NCBI GenBank assembly: GCA_900199505.1
Contig: FZQV01000011.1
Span: 1-64,000 of the forward strand
Length of the DNA stretch: 64,000 bases
DNA from: Ruaniaceae bacterium KH17
Lineage (GTDB): Bacteria; Actinomycetota; Actinomycetes; Actinomycetales; Actinomycetaceae
Direction of reading: 5' to 3'
The position numbers and the translations under genes are program-made. Numbering within the stretch: the stretch's first letter is position 1; each line of letters opens with the position of its first letter. Shown here in pieces: positions 45,774-54,202 of this stretch. The notes beneath the pieces were generated by a model. The model saw only the letters and a list, made by a program, of their open reading frames with translations, had not been told where the DNA came from and ran no database searches.

Positions 45774-46604
45774 CTAGAGCAGGCCTTCCTCCGCGAGCCA
45801 AGCTTCGAGCTGCGGCTGAAGCTTCTCGAGCAGCGCGGGACTCGCGCCCACTAACAATGCGTGCTGCGGTTGCTCGTTACCACGCGGCCCTCGGACGACG
45901 GCGCCCGCCTCCCGGGCAATCAACACACCAGCCATGTAGTCCCACGGGTTGAGGGTGCGGTCGTAATAGAAGTCGATGCGCCCCGAGGCGAGCATGACGA
46001 GGTCGATACAGGCAGCCCCGATCCGGCGCACATCGCGGGTGATGCCGAGCATCTTCGCGAGCACGCGCCCCTGCTTCTCGCGCAGTTCGGGATCGTAGGG
46101 GAAGCCGGTGCCGATCAGGGTGACCGGAAGTTCCGTGGTCCGGCTTGCGTGCATTGGAACGCCATCGCAGAACGCGCCGCGCCCCTCCGTCGCCGAGTAG
46201 ATGCGCCCCGTGAAAATGTCCACGACGACGCCAGCGAGTGCCCGCCAGTCGTCCCCAGTGGGATCTCCCTCGACCACCGCGATACTCACGCCGCAAGCTT
46301 CGATCCCGTAGAGATAGTTGACCGTGCCATCCACGGGGTCCACCACCCACGTGAGCCCAGATGTGCCCGGGGTGGGATCGAACTCCTCACCCAGGAAGCC
46401 GTCGTCGGGCCGGGCCTCGGCGAGGGCGCGGCGAATGAACTGCTCGGTTTCGCGATCACCCTCGGTGACGATGTCTGCGATCGAGGACTTCGTGGCCGCC
46501 ACCTCGATCCCGCCCTCGCGATAGCCGCGGGCGAGCTCGGCCGCCTTCACCCCAATCGAGATCGTCAGCTCGTACAGTTCACTGATCAACGCATCATTCG
46601 CCAT
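45774..46604 (-). CDS. Inositol monophosphatase-family protein
   Basis: A 276-residue Mg2+-dependent sugar/inositol phosphatase. GEE (FLGEEFD), [12 protein letters not shown] and [16 protein letters not shown] carry the metal ligands. Possible substrates are inositol 1-phosphate, histidinol phosphate or related compounds; sequence alone does not decide. GGAGGC directly precedes the ATG. The gene lies upstream of clpB on the same strand, with the clpB HAIR promoter in the 95-base gap between them. Confidence 0.9.
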   Translation of the reverse strand: MANDALISELYELTISIGVKAAELARGYREGGIEVAATKSSIADIVTEGDRETEQFIRRALAEARPDDGFLGEEFDPTPGTSGLTWVVDPVDGTVNYLYGIEACGVSIAVVEGDPTGDDWRALAGVVVDIFTGRIYSATEGRGAFCDGVPMHASRTTELPVTLIGTGFPYDPELREKQGRVLAKMLGITRDVRRIGAACIDLVMLASGRIDFYYDRTLNPWDYMAGVLIAREAGAVVRGPRGNEQPQHALLVGASPALLEKLQPQLEAWLAEEGLL

Positions 46605-46630
46605 GCCTCCAGCCTCTCACCTTCCCCTCA

Positions 46631-46702
46631 GAACTTGTGCTCTCGGTGCATGATCACGCGCAATGTAGGCGATCACAGTGTGCACCCTGAGAAAACAAGT
46701 CG
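46631..46702. repeat. R1 palindromic repeat, copy 4
   Basis: GAACTTGTGCTCTCGGTGCA and TGCACCCTGAGAAAACAAGT form imperfect arms around ATGATCACGCG..GCGATCACAG. It lies between the membrane-protein operon and the phosphatase gene. Confidence 0.72.
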
Positions 46703-46717
46703 GCGGAGAGGGTGTGG

Positions 46718-47719
46718 CTAGCCGGTGGCGGCGATGCGGCGGACCAGGCCAGTGGTGGCGCGGGCCGGTAGCGCGGCGAGCAGCACCCAGACGGCGATCG
46801 GCTGCTCCAGGTACACATTCGCGGCACCGAGGATGGCATAGATGGCGCGGCCGTCGATGTAGCTGAACGCGTAGACGCCCCAGATTGCCACCGAAATCGC
46901 GGCCACGATCAGCCCGAACCGCCAGCCCGCGATCGCAGGGAAGCGCCTCTCCAACGCGCCAATCTCGCTCCGCCCGGCCACCTGGAAGAAGACCATCCAG
47001 ACCACGTAGTGCATGAGTTGCAGGTACGTGAAGGACACGAGGAAGCGCACCGCCAGCTGTGGATCGGCGTGCGGCGGCGCGGCGCTGCCGAGGACGAATG
47101 CCGGGTCAATCAGCCCCGAGACGAACTCGGGAGCGGCGCTGTTGATGACGCCGTCGAACACCCCAGCGAGGATCAACGCGGGAATCCCACACGCCCAGAT
47201 CAGGTTCAGCACCGTGAACGCGAGGCCCGTGCCCGCGCGATGCCGCCGCGCCCAATCCCACAGGAACACCAGCGGAATCAGGTTGTGCGAATGGCTGAAC
47301 ACGTGCCAGTACCAGGGCACGTGCACGAACGATGAGAACGCAACGATCACCACAATCGCGAGCACCAGCCATCGTGCGCGGCCGCGCAAGCCGAGCCAGG
47401 CGGCGATCGCGATGATGGTCATGCTGCCGATCAGCTCCAGCCGCTGTCCGAGCGCCGGACTCCACGCCGAGGCCACGCGCACCACCATCATCGCGCCCAC
47501 AAACGCCGCAAGCAGCCAGCCGGTGGACTCCCCCACTGCGCCCACCACTCGCCCCGCGAGGTAACGCGTGGCGAGAAGCACATGGGCGGCGCCGAGAACC
47601 ATAATCCCCACGACGGAGATCGCATACGGCTGGGCGGACGCGGCCACCGAGAGCACGCCAGCGGCAACGAGGAGCGCCGAAGCGGGGAGGGCGATCGAGC
47701 GCCGGGCGCTTCCGCTCAC
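46718..47719 (-). CDS. Polytopic membrane protein of unknown function
   Basis: A 333-residue protein with about nine hydrophobic helices. Histidines lie in or near helices: GAAHVLLATRY (about 43-53), HVPWYWHVFSHSHNLIPLVFLWDW (about 133-156) and LQLMHYVVWMVFFQ. The spacing of histidines is somewhat like membrane di-iron or haem proteins, but I assign no function. Its GTG start overlaps the stop codon of a 41-residue single-pass protein (GTGA), the third of three such small genes, so the four are almost certainly translated together. Confidence 0.78.
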   Translation of the reverse strand: MSGSARRSIALPASALLVAAGVLSVAASAQPYAISVVGIMVLGAAHVLLATRYLAGRVVGAVGESTGWLLAAFVGAMMVVRVASAWSPALGQRLELIGSMTIIAIAAWLGLRGRARWLVLAIVVIVAFSSFVHVPWYWHVFSHSHNLIPLVFLWDWARRHRAGTGLAFTVLNLIWACGIPALILAGVFDGVINSAAPEFVSGLIDPAFVLGSAAPPHADPQLAVRFLVSFTYLQLMHYVVWMVFFQVAGRSEIGALERRFPAIAGWRFGLIVAAISVAIWGVYAFSYIDGRAIYAILGAANVYLEQPIAVWVLLAALPARATTGLVRRIAATG

Positions 47720-47841
47720 TTGCGCGTGCGGAAGTACAGCACCGCTCCGATCACGAGGACGAGCACCACCACCACGACGGCCACGATCAGCACCGGGGTC
47801 GATGCGGGTTCGGGATCGGCAAGTGCATCAAATGGCAACAC
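47716..47841 (-). CDS. Single-pass membrane small protein 3
   Basis: A 41-residue protein. The outer part is acidic and Pro-rich (LPFDALADPEPASTP), followed by one helix of Val/Leu/Ile (about 17-35) and a basic end, VLYFRTRK. GTG start; the ribosome site GTAGGAG lies at five bases and includes the stop codon TAG of the preceding small gene. Its own stop overlaps the start of the polytopic membrane protein gene (GTGA). Same build as the two preceding small proteins, suggesting duplication. No known family recognised. Confidence 0.75.
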   Translation of the reverse strand: MLPFDALADPEPASTPVLIVAVVVVVLVLVIGAVLYFRTRK

Positions 47842-47849
47842 AGCAACTC

Positions 47850-47972
47850 CTACTTTGGGCGCTTCCGAAGGTACACAATCACCGCAACGGTGAGCAGGAT
47901 GCTGGCCACGATCGCACCCACCCCAACTGCCGTGGTCGCTCCGTTCGGCGCCAGCATCAGATCACGGGGCAT
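47850..47972 (-). CDS. Single-pass membrane small protein 2
   Basis: A 40-residue protein: short polar N-terminus (MPRDLMLAPNGATT), one hydrophobic helix (about 15-33) and the basic end VYLRKRPK. The ATG shares one base with the stop of the preceding small gene (TGATG), and GGAAGAAG stands before it. Membrane orientation by the positive-inside rule is N-out, C-in. No family recognised. Confidence 0.75.
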   Translation of the reverse strand: MPRDLMLAPNGATTAVGVGAIVASILLTVAVIVYLRKRPK

Positions 47973-48097
47973 CACTTCTTCCGCCTGTTGAAGTAAACCG
48001 CAAGCCCAATTCCGAGTACCAGTGCCACCACGACGGCCGCAACCCCCACCACAATCTCCGTGGGGAACAACAGCGGAGGCACGTCCATCGGTTTCAT
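47972..48097 (-). CDS. Single-pass membrane small protein 1
   Basis: A 41-residue protein, first of three. The N-terminus MKPMDVPPLLFPTE is followed by one Val/Ala/Leu helix (about 16-34) and the basic end VYFNRRKK. ATG at 48097 has GAGG close upstream; a second ATG at 48088 is possible. Its stop overlaps the start of small protein 2. The three share length, N-out topology and a Y-[FL]-[NR]-basic tail. Confidence 0.74.
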   Translation of the reverse strand: MKPMDVPPLLFPTEIVVGVAAVVVALVLGIGLAVYFNRRKK

Positions 48098-48455
48098 GGC
48101 CTCAGACTACCGGACACGGCCCCGCCGGAGTCTCGCACGCATGATGTGGAGCGTCTGACCTTCTATTTCGCGGCATAGAGGGTCATTTGCTCCACAACGC
48201 ACTCGGATCACAGAAGCCGTTCGGCCGCGGCCGTCGTCCCCAGCCCTGCGACTGAACCCAACGATCGGGCGAGAATCACCACGAACTCACCGCACGCCGT
48301 CGTCCCCAACCTCTTGCCCGACGACATATACTCGGCGGAGTTGCTCACTCCGCTGAGCAATCAAGCCGAGTAAGCGCCCACCCGACTGCGACGGGGCTCC
48401 CTCTCGACGACCGATCCGTGCAGAGAAGACGCGCGGGCAGGGGGAGGATGGGTGC
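48098..48455. other. Gene-free region with long hairpins
   Basis: No gene supported. A hairpin with arms TGTGGAGC (48145-48152) and GCTCCACA (48189-48196) has a second inner stem GACC/GGTC. Another, ACTCGGC (48330-48336)/GCCGAGT (48365-48371), encloses TTGCTC/GAGCAA. Copies of GTCGTCCCCA near 48230 and 48299 are reverse versions of the AGGCTGGGGA motif. Promoters for the small-protein operon and for the gene at 48456 must lie here. Confidence 0.55.
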
Positions 48456-48815
48456 ATGGATCAGTGGCTGCCGGCATACGTACTCACGTGCGCCATCGAG
48501 ATCCCGATCGTGTTCGCTATGATCTCCGGCCTCGCCTGGCGCCTACGTAGCAACCACCCGCGACTCGAACTACTTGCCCTGGCTTGGGCGCTCCAACTCA
48601 CCCATCCCGTGCTCTGGCTCGTGAACCCATCCTTCCCGACGGCGGCCCTGCTCGCCGAGGCGGTCATCGTCCTTGTAGAGGGCGCCGGCATCTACGCCTG
48701 GGCAGTGGCGCGGACAGACGCACCGCGCGGGCGCGAGACCGCGACGATGGCGCTGGCCGTCGCGCTCTGCGCCAATGCCGCCTCCCTCCTCGCCGGCCTC
48801 CTCCTCAGCCTCTAG
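48456..48815 (+). CDS. Small membrane protein
   Basis: A 119-residue protein with four predicted helices (about 8-28, 39-55, 62-83 and 96-117). GGGGGAGGATGG lies upstream at suitable spacing, supporting the ATG. ELLALAWALQLTHPVLWLV is a distinctive middle segment. No family recognised. It is convergent with the 1122-residue gene to its right; a decayed R6 repeat (48822-48856) separates them. Confidence 0.68.
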   Translation: MDQWLPAYVLTCAIEIPIVFAMISGLAWRLRSNHPRLELLALAWALQLTHPVLWLVNPSFPTAALLAEAVIVLVEGAGIYAWAVARTDAPRGRETATMALAVALCANAASLLAGLLLSL

Positions 48816-48870
48816 CGCGCCTGTTTCGACTCGGGACCTCCGGTCCCTCACTCAATGACCTCTGTGGGGG

Positions 48871-51800
48871 CTAGCGGCGCCAGCGGATCTGGCGTCCCAG
48901 CGTGCCACTCAGCTCCGACGGCCGCGAGGTTCGCAACTGCTCAAGCTCCTTCACCAGCGTGTCGCGACGCTCGGCGAGGCCCAGCCTGCGCTGCGCATCC
49001 TCACCCTGCGGCCTCGAGAGGAAGTCTTCGACGGCGGCGAGTGACTTGCTCGCAAAGGCCACCTGACGCTCATGCTCACCCTCAAGGCGCTGTGCGTACC
49101 AATCGGAGTCGAGCACCGCGCGGCGCTCGAACTGCGCGCGGAACGCCGGGTCCTTCAGCGTGAGGCCGTCGGCGGTCGCACCGTTCGCCATGATCTCGAG
49201 CAGCGCGCGGATCGGCGGGCAGCCCAACTTGATCGTGCCGTCATCGATGTAGGACTGCGCCACACGGCGGTGTGTCTCGACGATCGTGGCCATCGACTCC
49301 GCGTAGGTCGCCGCATCCTGCAGTTCCGGCCGCAGCATCTCCTCGGTGAAGACGAGGTGCGGGTGCAGGAAGATGCGGCCGAAGTACTTCGACGCGAAAC
49401 GCTCCGTCATGCGGTAGCCGAGGCGCGACGCCTCCACAGTCTCACCATCCACCACGATGTCCGGCACCGCCTCCAGCGCACCTTCGGCGATCAGGTTGGC
49501 AGCCGAACGCTCCTCATCCCGCATCCGCGAGAACACTTCGGGGATCAGCATCGACACGTCGTGGTCCACCTTGTATTTCGGTCCCACGTACCCGGCACTC
49601 GAGAGCCAGCCGTCATACCCCGTCAGCGCGAACGAGAGGAAGGCCGCGTTCAGGTCCACGATTGAAGGCAGCGCGTTGAACGGCCCCTTCGTCATGGCGC
49701 CTTCCGAGCCCGCACCGGTGGTCGACGGCGACTTACCGGTCATCGAGGAGATGAACTCCATGAACAGCTCGGGAAGCTCCATGTAGTGGAGGGGAGCGTA
49801 CGAGGCCAACGGGGGAACGCCGTCGTCGGCCGGGTTGTTACGGCGGCCAGCGGCGATCACATCCACGGGCTGCTCGTACGCCTCGGTCATGGGGGTCCGA
49901 GAGTGCAGGCGCGAGGCCAGATCCGCGGCCGCCGTGGCAACGGGGTTGGCGAGGTCCGGACGCATCTGCAAGTAGCGCGGGTTCTTCGACGGCACCCCCT
50001 CCACGATGCGCGGATGCGCCGACGAGACCACGTACTCGGCCTCCCCCTCTCCGTCAGCCGCCTTCAGAAGGATCGAGCGCATCGGCTCGGTGTACTGGCT
50101 GAAACCGATCGCGTCCTCGACCAGCTCGCGGGCCATCTCGCGCGTGAGCGGCTCGTAGTTGGACAGGAACGTGCCCGGGGTGGCGATGTCCCGCTCGGCC
50201 TGCTTGTCATACCCACGGTGGATGGCGTCGTCGGGCCGCTGGAAGAGCAGCTGCTCGCAGTTCTTGACGTACTTGCGAGACAGGCCACCGTTCGCCCCAG
50301 GTGCCACAATGCTCGCGGTGATGTCATCCTCCGTCTGCACCTTGGCCGCCGGGTGGAAGTCATGGCGCAGCCCGAACGTACGCCATGAACCGTCCGGCTC
50401 GTAGCCCACGCGAAGCATCGAGACGCGCACCTTCGTGTTATCCACGCGTACCGAGGTGCCCTTACGACCGTTGACCATTCCGGTGGTGAAGTGGCTCAGC
50501 CAATCCTCGCCCCACTCGGGACGGTAGAAGCGCTTCACGATCAGGACCAGTTCCTTGATGTAGTCCGGAATCGTGGCGAGATACGCGTTGTGCTCTTCGG
50601 TGTAATCCGCGCTCGGCGTGAGCAGCTTGATGACCGAGCCGATCGAGCGCTGATCGGAAAGGATGGGGCGGCTGGTCTCGCTGATATTCGCGGGGTCCAC
50701 GAAGCGGTACTGGAAATCGTGCGCGAGGATCTCCGCCACGCGTTCCATGTCCTTGTCGAAATCGGGAGCATACGAGTCGCCATTGATCACCGCATCCGAG
50801 ATCGCCTTCGAGATCTCCGACTTTCCGCCACCGGAAACCGTGGCCGGCTTGTGGCAGGTGGTGGCCCGCGCGGACGTGCCGATCATGGTCCACTGTGAGG
50901 CATCGTTCTCCAGCTGCGTGAGTTCGACCTGGTATCCATCCGGCGCCACATACACGGTGTCCTTGCGCAGCGGGATGCTGTAGTCCTTCTCGCCGTCATT
51001 CCAGCTCACGGTGCTGGTGCGCGTCGAGTACGTGGCATCCGCGGGAACCAGGATGTTGCGCGGATTCTCGAGGTCGACGACGTAGCCATCAGCCCACTCG
51101 AAACGCTGCGGATCGCGCTCCACAATCTCGTCCAAGGTGTAGCTGGGGTCAAACTTCAGGTCCTGGTAGTGGGAGCCGAGGTTGTAGCGGGGGTAGACCC
51201 GGGCGCCACCGGCGTGCTCCTCCTCGACGAGGCCGAACAGGTTCGCCGAGTAGGAGATCTGCGCCTTCACTTCCTTCTTGCAGTAGCCGAAATAGTTGTC
51301 CGCGATCACGGTGGTGATCACGCCCGATTCGTCGCGGGCGCAGGCCTTGAAGGCGCTGCCGTTGTTGTAGAGCTCCTCCGGATCGCTCCAGCACTGGCCG
51401 TCGCGGCGCTGCCGCTCGGTGGCGTCGTCGTAATGCGGCAGGCCGAGCTCCTTCTTGGTGAGCTTGGTCAGGTGCGGTGCGAGCACCACGAGGCCGGTGT
51501 GCCCGGTCCACGCATCCGGCTCGAGCGAGGCGTCGTAATCCGGAAGGTACGGGTCGCCGCCGTTACCGAAGATGCCCTCAACGAAGTCCAGGTTCGCCAC
51601 GAGCGTGCCCGGAGCGAAGAAGCGTGTCTCCATGGTGCGCTGCTGACTGAACCCAGGAACCTCGGGCACCACAATCGGCCGCAGCAGAAGCGACACCCAA
51701 CAACCAACGGGATGGTCCGACTCGGAACTGTACGGCAGCGTCATCGCATCTTCAGGCTGCTGGAAGGCGTGCTCGAGCAACTTGCCAAAGACGGCCCTCG

Positions 51801-52239
51801 GGACCTCGATCTTGTCGTCCTGGACCGGCAGACCGCCGTCGGCGATGTGGAACACGCCCTTTGTGGTACGCCGGTCATTGGCCGGGTTGTGGAGTACGCC
51901 GTTCTGCAGGCGGTAGCTCGTCAGCAGGGGCGAGGCGAAGGTGTCTCCGTCCATTGGCAGGGAGAGCGTCCGCGCAAGGCCGGGCTGGTCCAGCACGAAG
52001 GTCTCACGCGGCAGTTGCGGGGCGGCACCGGTGCCTTCGAGATAGGAGTCGAGGAAGGCTTGGATGCGCCCGTCCACGGCGGGAAGGCGGTGCTTGAGCC
52101 GGCGGTCCAACTCGCGCTGGCGGGCGATGATCGGGTCCACAAGCTTGGTTTCGAGCTCGGACTTCGTGCCCTCCGGCGTGGGCAAGCCGAGGAGATCGAG
52201 GCGAAGGTTGACCGCAGCAATGTCGAGTGTGTTCCGCAT
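48871..52239 (-). CDS. Candidate PPi-dependent PEP carboxykinase (~1120 residues)
   Basis: A 1122-residue cytosolic protein without membrane helices. Its unusual length and the P-loop-like HKPATVSGGGKSEISKAI (about residues 480-497) match what I recall of the PPi-type PEP carboxykinase (carboxytransphosphorylase) of propionibacteria and Entamoeba, which makes oxaloacetate and PPi from PEP, CO2 and Pi. I cannot confirm this without an alignment. Other notable stretches are VGCWVSLLLRPIVVPEVPGFS and EADYVVSSAHPRIVEG-like EAEYVVSSAHPRIVEG. ATG at 52239 is used because TAGGCT lies six bases before it, a leaderless pattern seen repeatedly here; ATG at 52245 is possible. The family may otherwise be simply an uncharacterised actinobacterial protein. 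Confidence 0.55.
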   Translation of the reverse strand: MRNTLDIAAVNLRLDLLGLPTPEGTKSELETKLVDPIIARQRELDRRLKHRLPAVDGRIQAFLDSYLEGTGAAPQLPRETFVLDQPGLARTLSLPMDGDTFASPLLTSYRLQNGVLHNPANDRRTTKGVFHIADGGLPVQDDKIEVPRAVFGKLLEHAFQQPEDAMTLPYSSESDHPVGCWVSLLLRPIVVPEVPGFSQQRTMETRFFAPGTLVANLDFVEGIFGNGGDPYLPDYDASLEPDAWTGHTGLVVLAPHLTKLTKKELGLPHYDDATERQRRDGQCWSDPEELYNNGSAFKACARDESGVITTVIADNYFGYCKKEVKAQISYSANLFGLVEEEHAGGARVYPRYNLGSHYQDLKFDPSYTLDEIVERDPQRFEWADGYVVDLENPRNILVPADATYSTRTSTVSWNDGEKDYSIPLRKDTVYVAPDGYQVELTQLENDASQWTMIGTSARATTCHKPATVSGGGKSEISKAISDAVINGDSYAPDFDKDMERVAEILAHDFQYRFVDPANISETSRPILSDQRSIGSVIKLLTPSADYTEEHNAYLATIPDYIKELVLIVKRFYRPEWGEDWLSHFTTGMVNGRKGTSVRVDNTKVRVSMLRVGYEPDGSWRTFGLRHDFHPAAKVQTEDDITASIVAPGANGGLSRKYVKNCEQLLFQRPDDAIHRGYDKQAERDIATPGTFLSNYEPLTREMARELVEDAIGFSQYTEPMRSILLKAADGEGEAEYVVSSAHPRIVEGVPSKNPRYLQMRPDLANPVATAAADLASRLHSRTPMTEAYEQPVDVIAAGRRNNPADDGVPPLASYAPLHYMELPELFMEFISSMTGKSPSTTGAGSEGAMTKGPFNALPSIVDLNAAFLSFALTGYDGWLSSAGYVGPKYKVDHDVSMLIPEVFSRMRDEERSAANLIAEGALEAVPDIVVDGETVEASRLGYRMTERFASKYFGRIFLHPHLVFTEEMLRPELQDAATYAESMATIVETHRRVAQSYIDDGTIKLGCPPIRALLEIMANGATADGLTLKDPAFRAQFERRAVLDSDWYAQRLEGEHERQVAFASKSLAAVEDFLSRPQGEDAQRRLGLAERRDTLVKELEQLRTSRPSELSGTLGRQIRWRR

Positions 52240-52306
52240 ACTCATAGCCTAGGGCGTGATCCGCATCGACAGCTATGGCGTTCGGCCCATGCTCACCCCC
52301 TCACGC

Positions 52307-53716
52307 TCACCTCACTGTGGGCGCGAAGAGCGGCCACGGATCCGCCGCCTCAAGTTGGGCTGCCAGCGCAATCAGGTTCGCATCCTGCCCAATCGCCGTA
52401 CCGCCCAGCATCACGCCGAACGGGAGCAGCGCGCCGTCCACCCTCGCGCGGTGCAACGGCACCGAGATCGAAGGCGCACCGGTCATGTTCCACACGCTCG
52501 TCCACGGCGTGAAGCGCTTCTGCGCCTCAAAGTCCGCGGCCGGATCCGCGAGCTGAAGGTCCCCGGGATAGGCGGGCGGGCCGGCGAGCGAGGGCGTAAG
52601 GATCACATCGAACGGCAGCCACGCGGCGCCGATCTGGCGGGTGAGCCCTTGCATCGCCGCCGTGGCATTCGCATGATCGACGGCGCTATAGCCACGTCCC
52701 ATCTCGCGCAGGTAGCGCGTGAGTGGCATCAGGAACTGCTCCGCCTCAGGCGGGACCGGGGCGCTCGCCGCGCCCACGGACCACAGCGGCATGAAGCTCA
52801 TCCAGTCCGCGCCGGTCATGGGCCGCGGGGCGGGGAGCAGCTCGTGGCCGAGTCCCCTCAGCACCGCGGCGGCACGCTCCACAGCGGCCAGCGACTCCGA
52901 GTGAATCTCGGCGTCGTCACAGTTCAGCGGCTCGGTCAGCACGCCAATCCGAAGCGGCCGAAGCTCCCTCCCGACGGCGTCCAGGAGGCTCCCCTGCACC
53001 GGCGACGGTGCGTCTCCGGGCCAGCGGGCGGAGAGTAGATCGAGGAATGCCGCGGTATCTCGGACCGTGCGGCTGAGCACGCCGTGGCTCACGAGCCCGA
53101 TCCCAGGGGCGCCAATGGGCCCATCCGAGACGTGCCCGCGTGAGGGCTTCATCCCCACCACACCGCAGCAGGCGGCCGGAATCCGGATCGAGCCGCCACC
53201 GTCAGAACCGTGCGCCACCGGGACCACGCCCGTTGCCACGGCCAGCGCCGCACCACCGGACGAACCTCCGGCGGTGCGCCGCGGATCCCACGGCGTGCGG
53301 GCTGGCGCCGCGAGCGCCGGCTCGGTGTAGCAGGGCAGGCCGAACTCGGGAGTGTTTGTCTTGCCGATCATCAAGGTGCCGGCCTGATCGAGAAGGGTGC
53401 TGACGCCGTCATCCACGGGGGCCACGAAGTCCTTCATGATCGCGCTGCCGGCGGTGAACGGCAGGCCCTTCACCATCGAGAGGTCCTTCACCGGAACCGG
53501 CACTCCGGCGAAAGGCGGTAGCTCCGTCCCGGCCGCGACGGCGGCGTCGACCTTCTGTGCCTGGGCCGCCGCATGCTCGGGGGCAAGGTGGGTGAAGGCG
53601 CCCGCAACCGCGGCGGCGCGGTCGAGAGAGTGCTTCAGAACCGCCTGGGCGGTGACATCCCGGGCGCGGACCGCCGCGGCGAGGTCGAGGGCCGAAAGCT
53701 CGTGCAGATCACTCAT
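52307..53716 (-). CDS. Amidase-signature hydrolase
   Basis: A 469-residue amidase-signature enzyme. The Ser-cisSer-Lys triad is visible: lysine in GVPVPVKDL (about residue 76), GGSSGG (about 151-156) and the GSDGGGSIRIPA signature with the nucleophile. It hydrolyses an amide substrate that cannot be named; it lacks the gatB/gatC neighbours expected for GatA, so it is not the tRNA amidotransferase subunit. The start at 53716 opens the family similarity; GGGGA lies close upstream. Confidence 0.88.
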   Translation of the reverse strand: MSDLHELSALDLAAAVRARDVTAQAVLKHSLDRAAAVAGAFTHLAPEHAAAQAQKVDAAVAAGTELPPFAGVPVPVKDLSMVKGLPFTAGSAIMKDFVAPVDDGVSTLLDQAGTLMIGKTNTPEFGLPCYTEPALAAPARTPWDPRRTAGGSSGGAALAVATGVVPVAHGSDGGGSIRIPAACCGVVGMKPSRGHVSDGPIGAPGIGLVSHGVLSRTVRDTAAFLDLLSARWPGDAPSPVQGSLLDAVGRELRPLRIGVLTEPLNCDDAEIHSESLAAVERAAAVLRGLGHELLPAPRPMTGADWMSFMPLWSVGAASAPVPPEAEQFLMPLTRYLREMGRGYSAVDHANATAAMQGLTRQIGAAWLPFDVILTPSLAGPPAYPGDLQLADPAADFEAQKRFTPWTSVWNMTGAPSISVPLHRARVDGALLPFGVMLGGTAIGQDANLIALAAQLEAADPWPLFAPTVR

Positions 53717-53862
53717 TCCCCAAGTGTTGCACTGCCGCAGGCTCGCGGCCACGGCCACGGCTGCGGGCCAATATTCGAGATAACACCGTGCGCTTTCCGG
53801 CAGGAGGGTGCACTATGGACGTAGCCGGCTTCTGCCGGGTCACCCGACGAAAGGAGGTTCAC

Positions 53863-54099
53863 GTGCCAGTAGATGATCTCGTGAACAAGGGTAAGGACGC
53901 GTTCGAGTCTGGTAAGGACCAGGTCGAAGACCTCGTTCAGAAGGGCAAGGATGCTCTTGCGGACGCCACGTCAGAAGAGGGTAGCGATGCCCTCCTCGAC
54001 AAGGCCGCAGGATTTGTCAACAAGGTGACCGGCGATAAGTTCGCCGACAAGGTCGCGGAAGTCCGCGACGCCGTCGACGAAAAGATCGGTGACGAGTAA
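53863..54099 (+). CDS. Small helical protein, MT0933/Rv0909 antitoxin-like
   Basis: A 78-residue, charged, helix-forming protein with an internal repeat (VNKGKDAFESGKDQVED and VQKGKDALADATSEE). The end, DKAAGFVNKVTGDKFADKVAEVRDAVDEKIGD, resembles the small MT0933 (Rv0909) family called putative antitoxins, but no toxin gene is adjacent. AAAGGAGG lies 5 bases before the GTG, a near-perfect ribosome site, and a 14-base terminator follows, so strong expression is likely. A stress-related structural role would fit equally well. Confidence 0.65.
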   Translation: MPVDDLVNKGKDAFESGKDQVEDLVQKGKDALADATSEEGSDALLDKAAGFVNKVTGDKFADKVAEVRDAVDEKIGDE

Positions 54100-54125
54100 C
54101 GCAGAGTCGTTACCTACACGCGAGC

Positions 54126-54163
54126 GGACCGCCGCCCCACATCAACAGATGGGGCGGCGGTCC
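54126..54163 (+). terminator. Strong terminator after the small helical protein gene
   Basis: GGACCGCCGCCCCA (54126-54139) pairs perfectly with TGGGGCGGCGGTCC (54150-54163), 14 base pairs, followed by TGTGTTT. Confidence 0.88.
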
Positions 54164-54202
54164 TGTGTTTGCATGAACGTCAAAGAGTGATGGGATGGAA
54201 CC

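Noticed and set aside
46718-47719. Carotenoid oxygenase (Brp/Blh-like) identity for the polytopic protein
   Set aside because: Some helix histidines are suggestive, but the family's defining histidine motifs are not clearly there.
52307-53716. GatA subunit of tRNA amidotransferase
   Set aside because: No gatB or gatC nearby, and the sequence fits general amidases better.
53863-54099. Toxin-antitoxin pair
   Set aside because: Neither neighbour (amidase, oligopeptidase) is a toxin, and no extra small frame with a ribosome site is adjacent.
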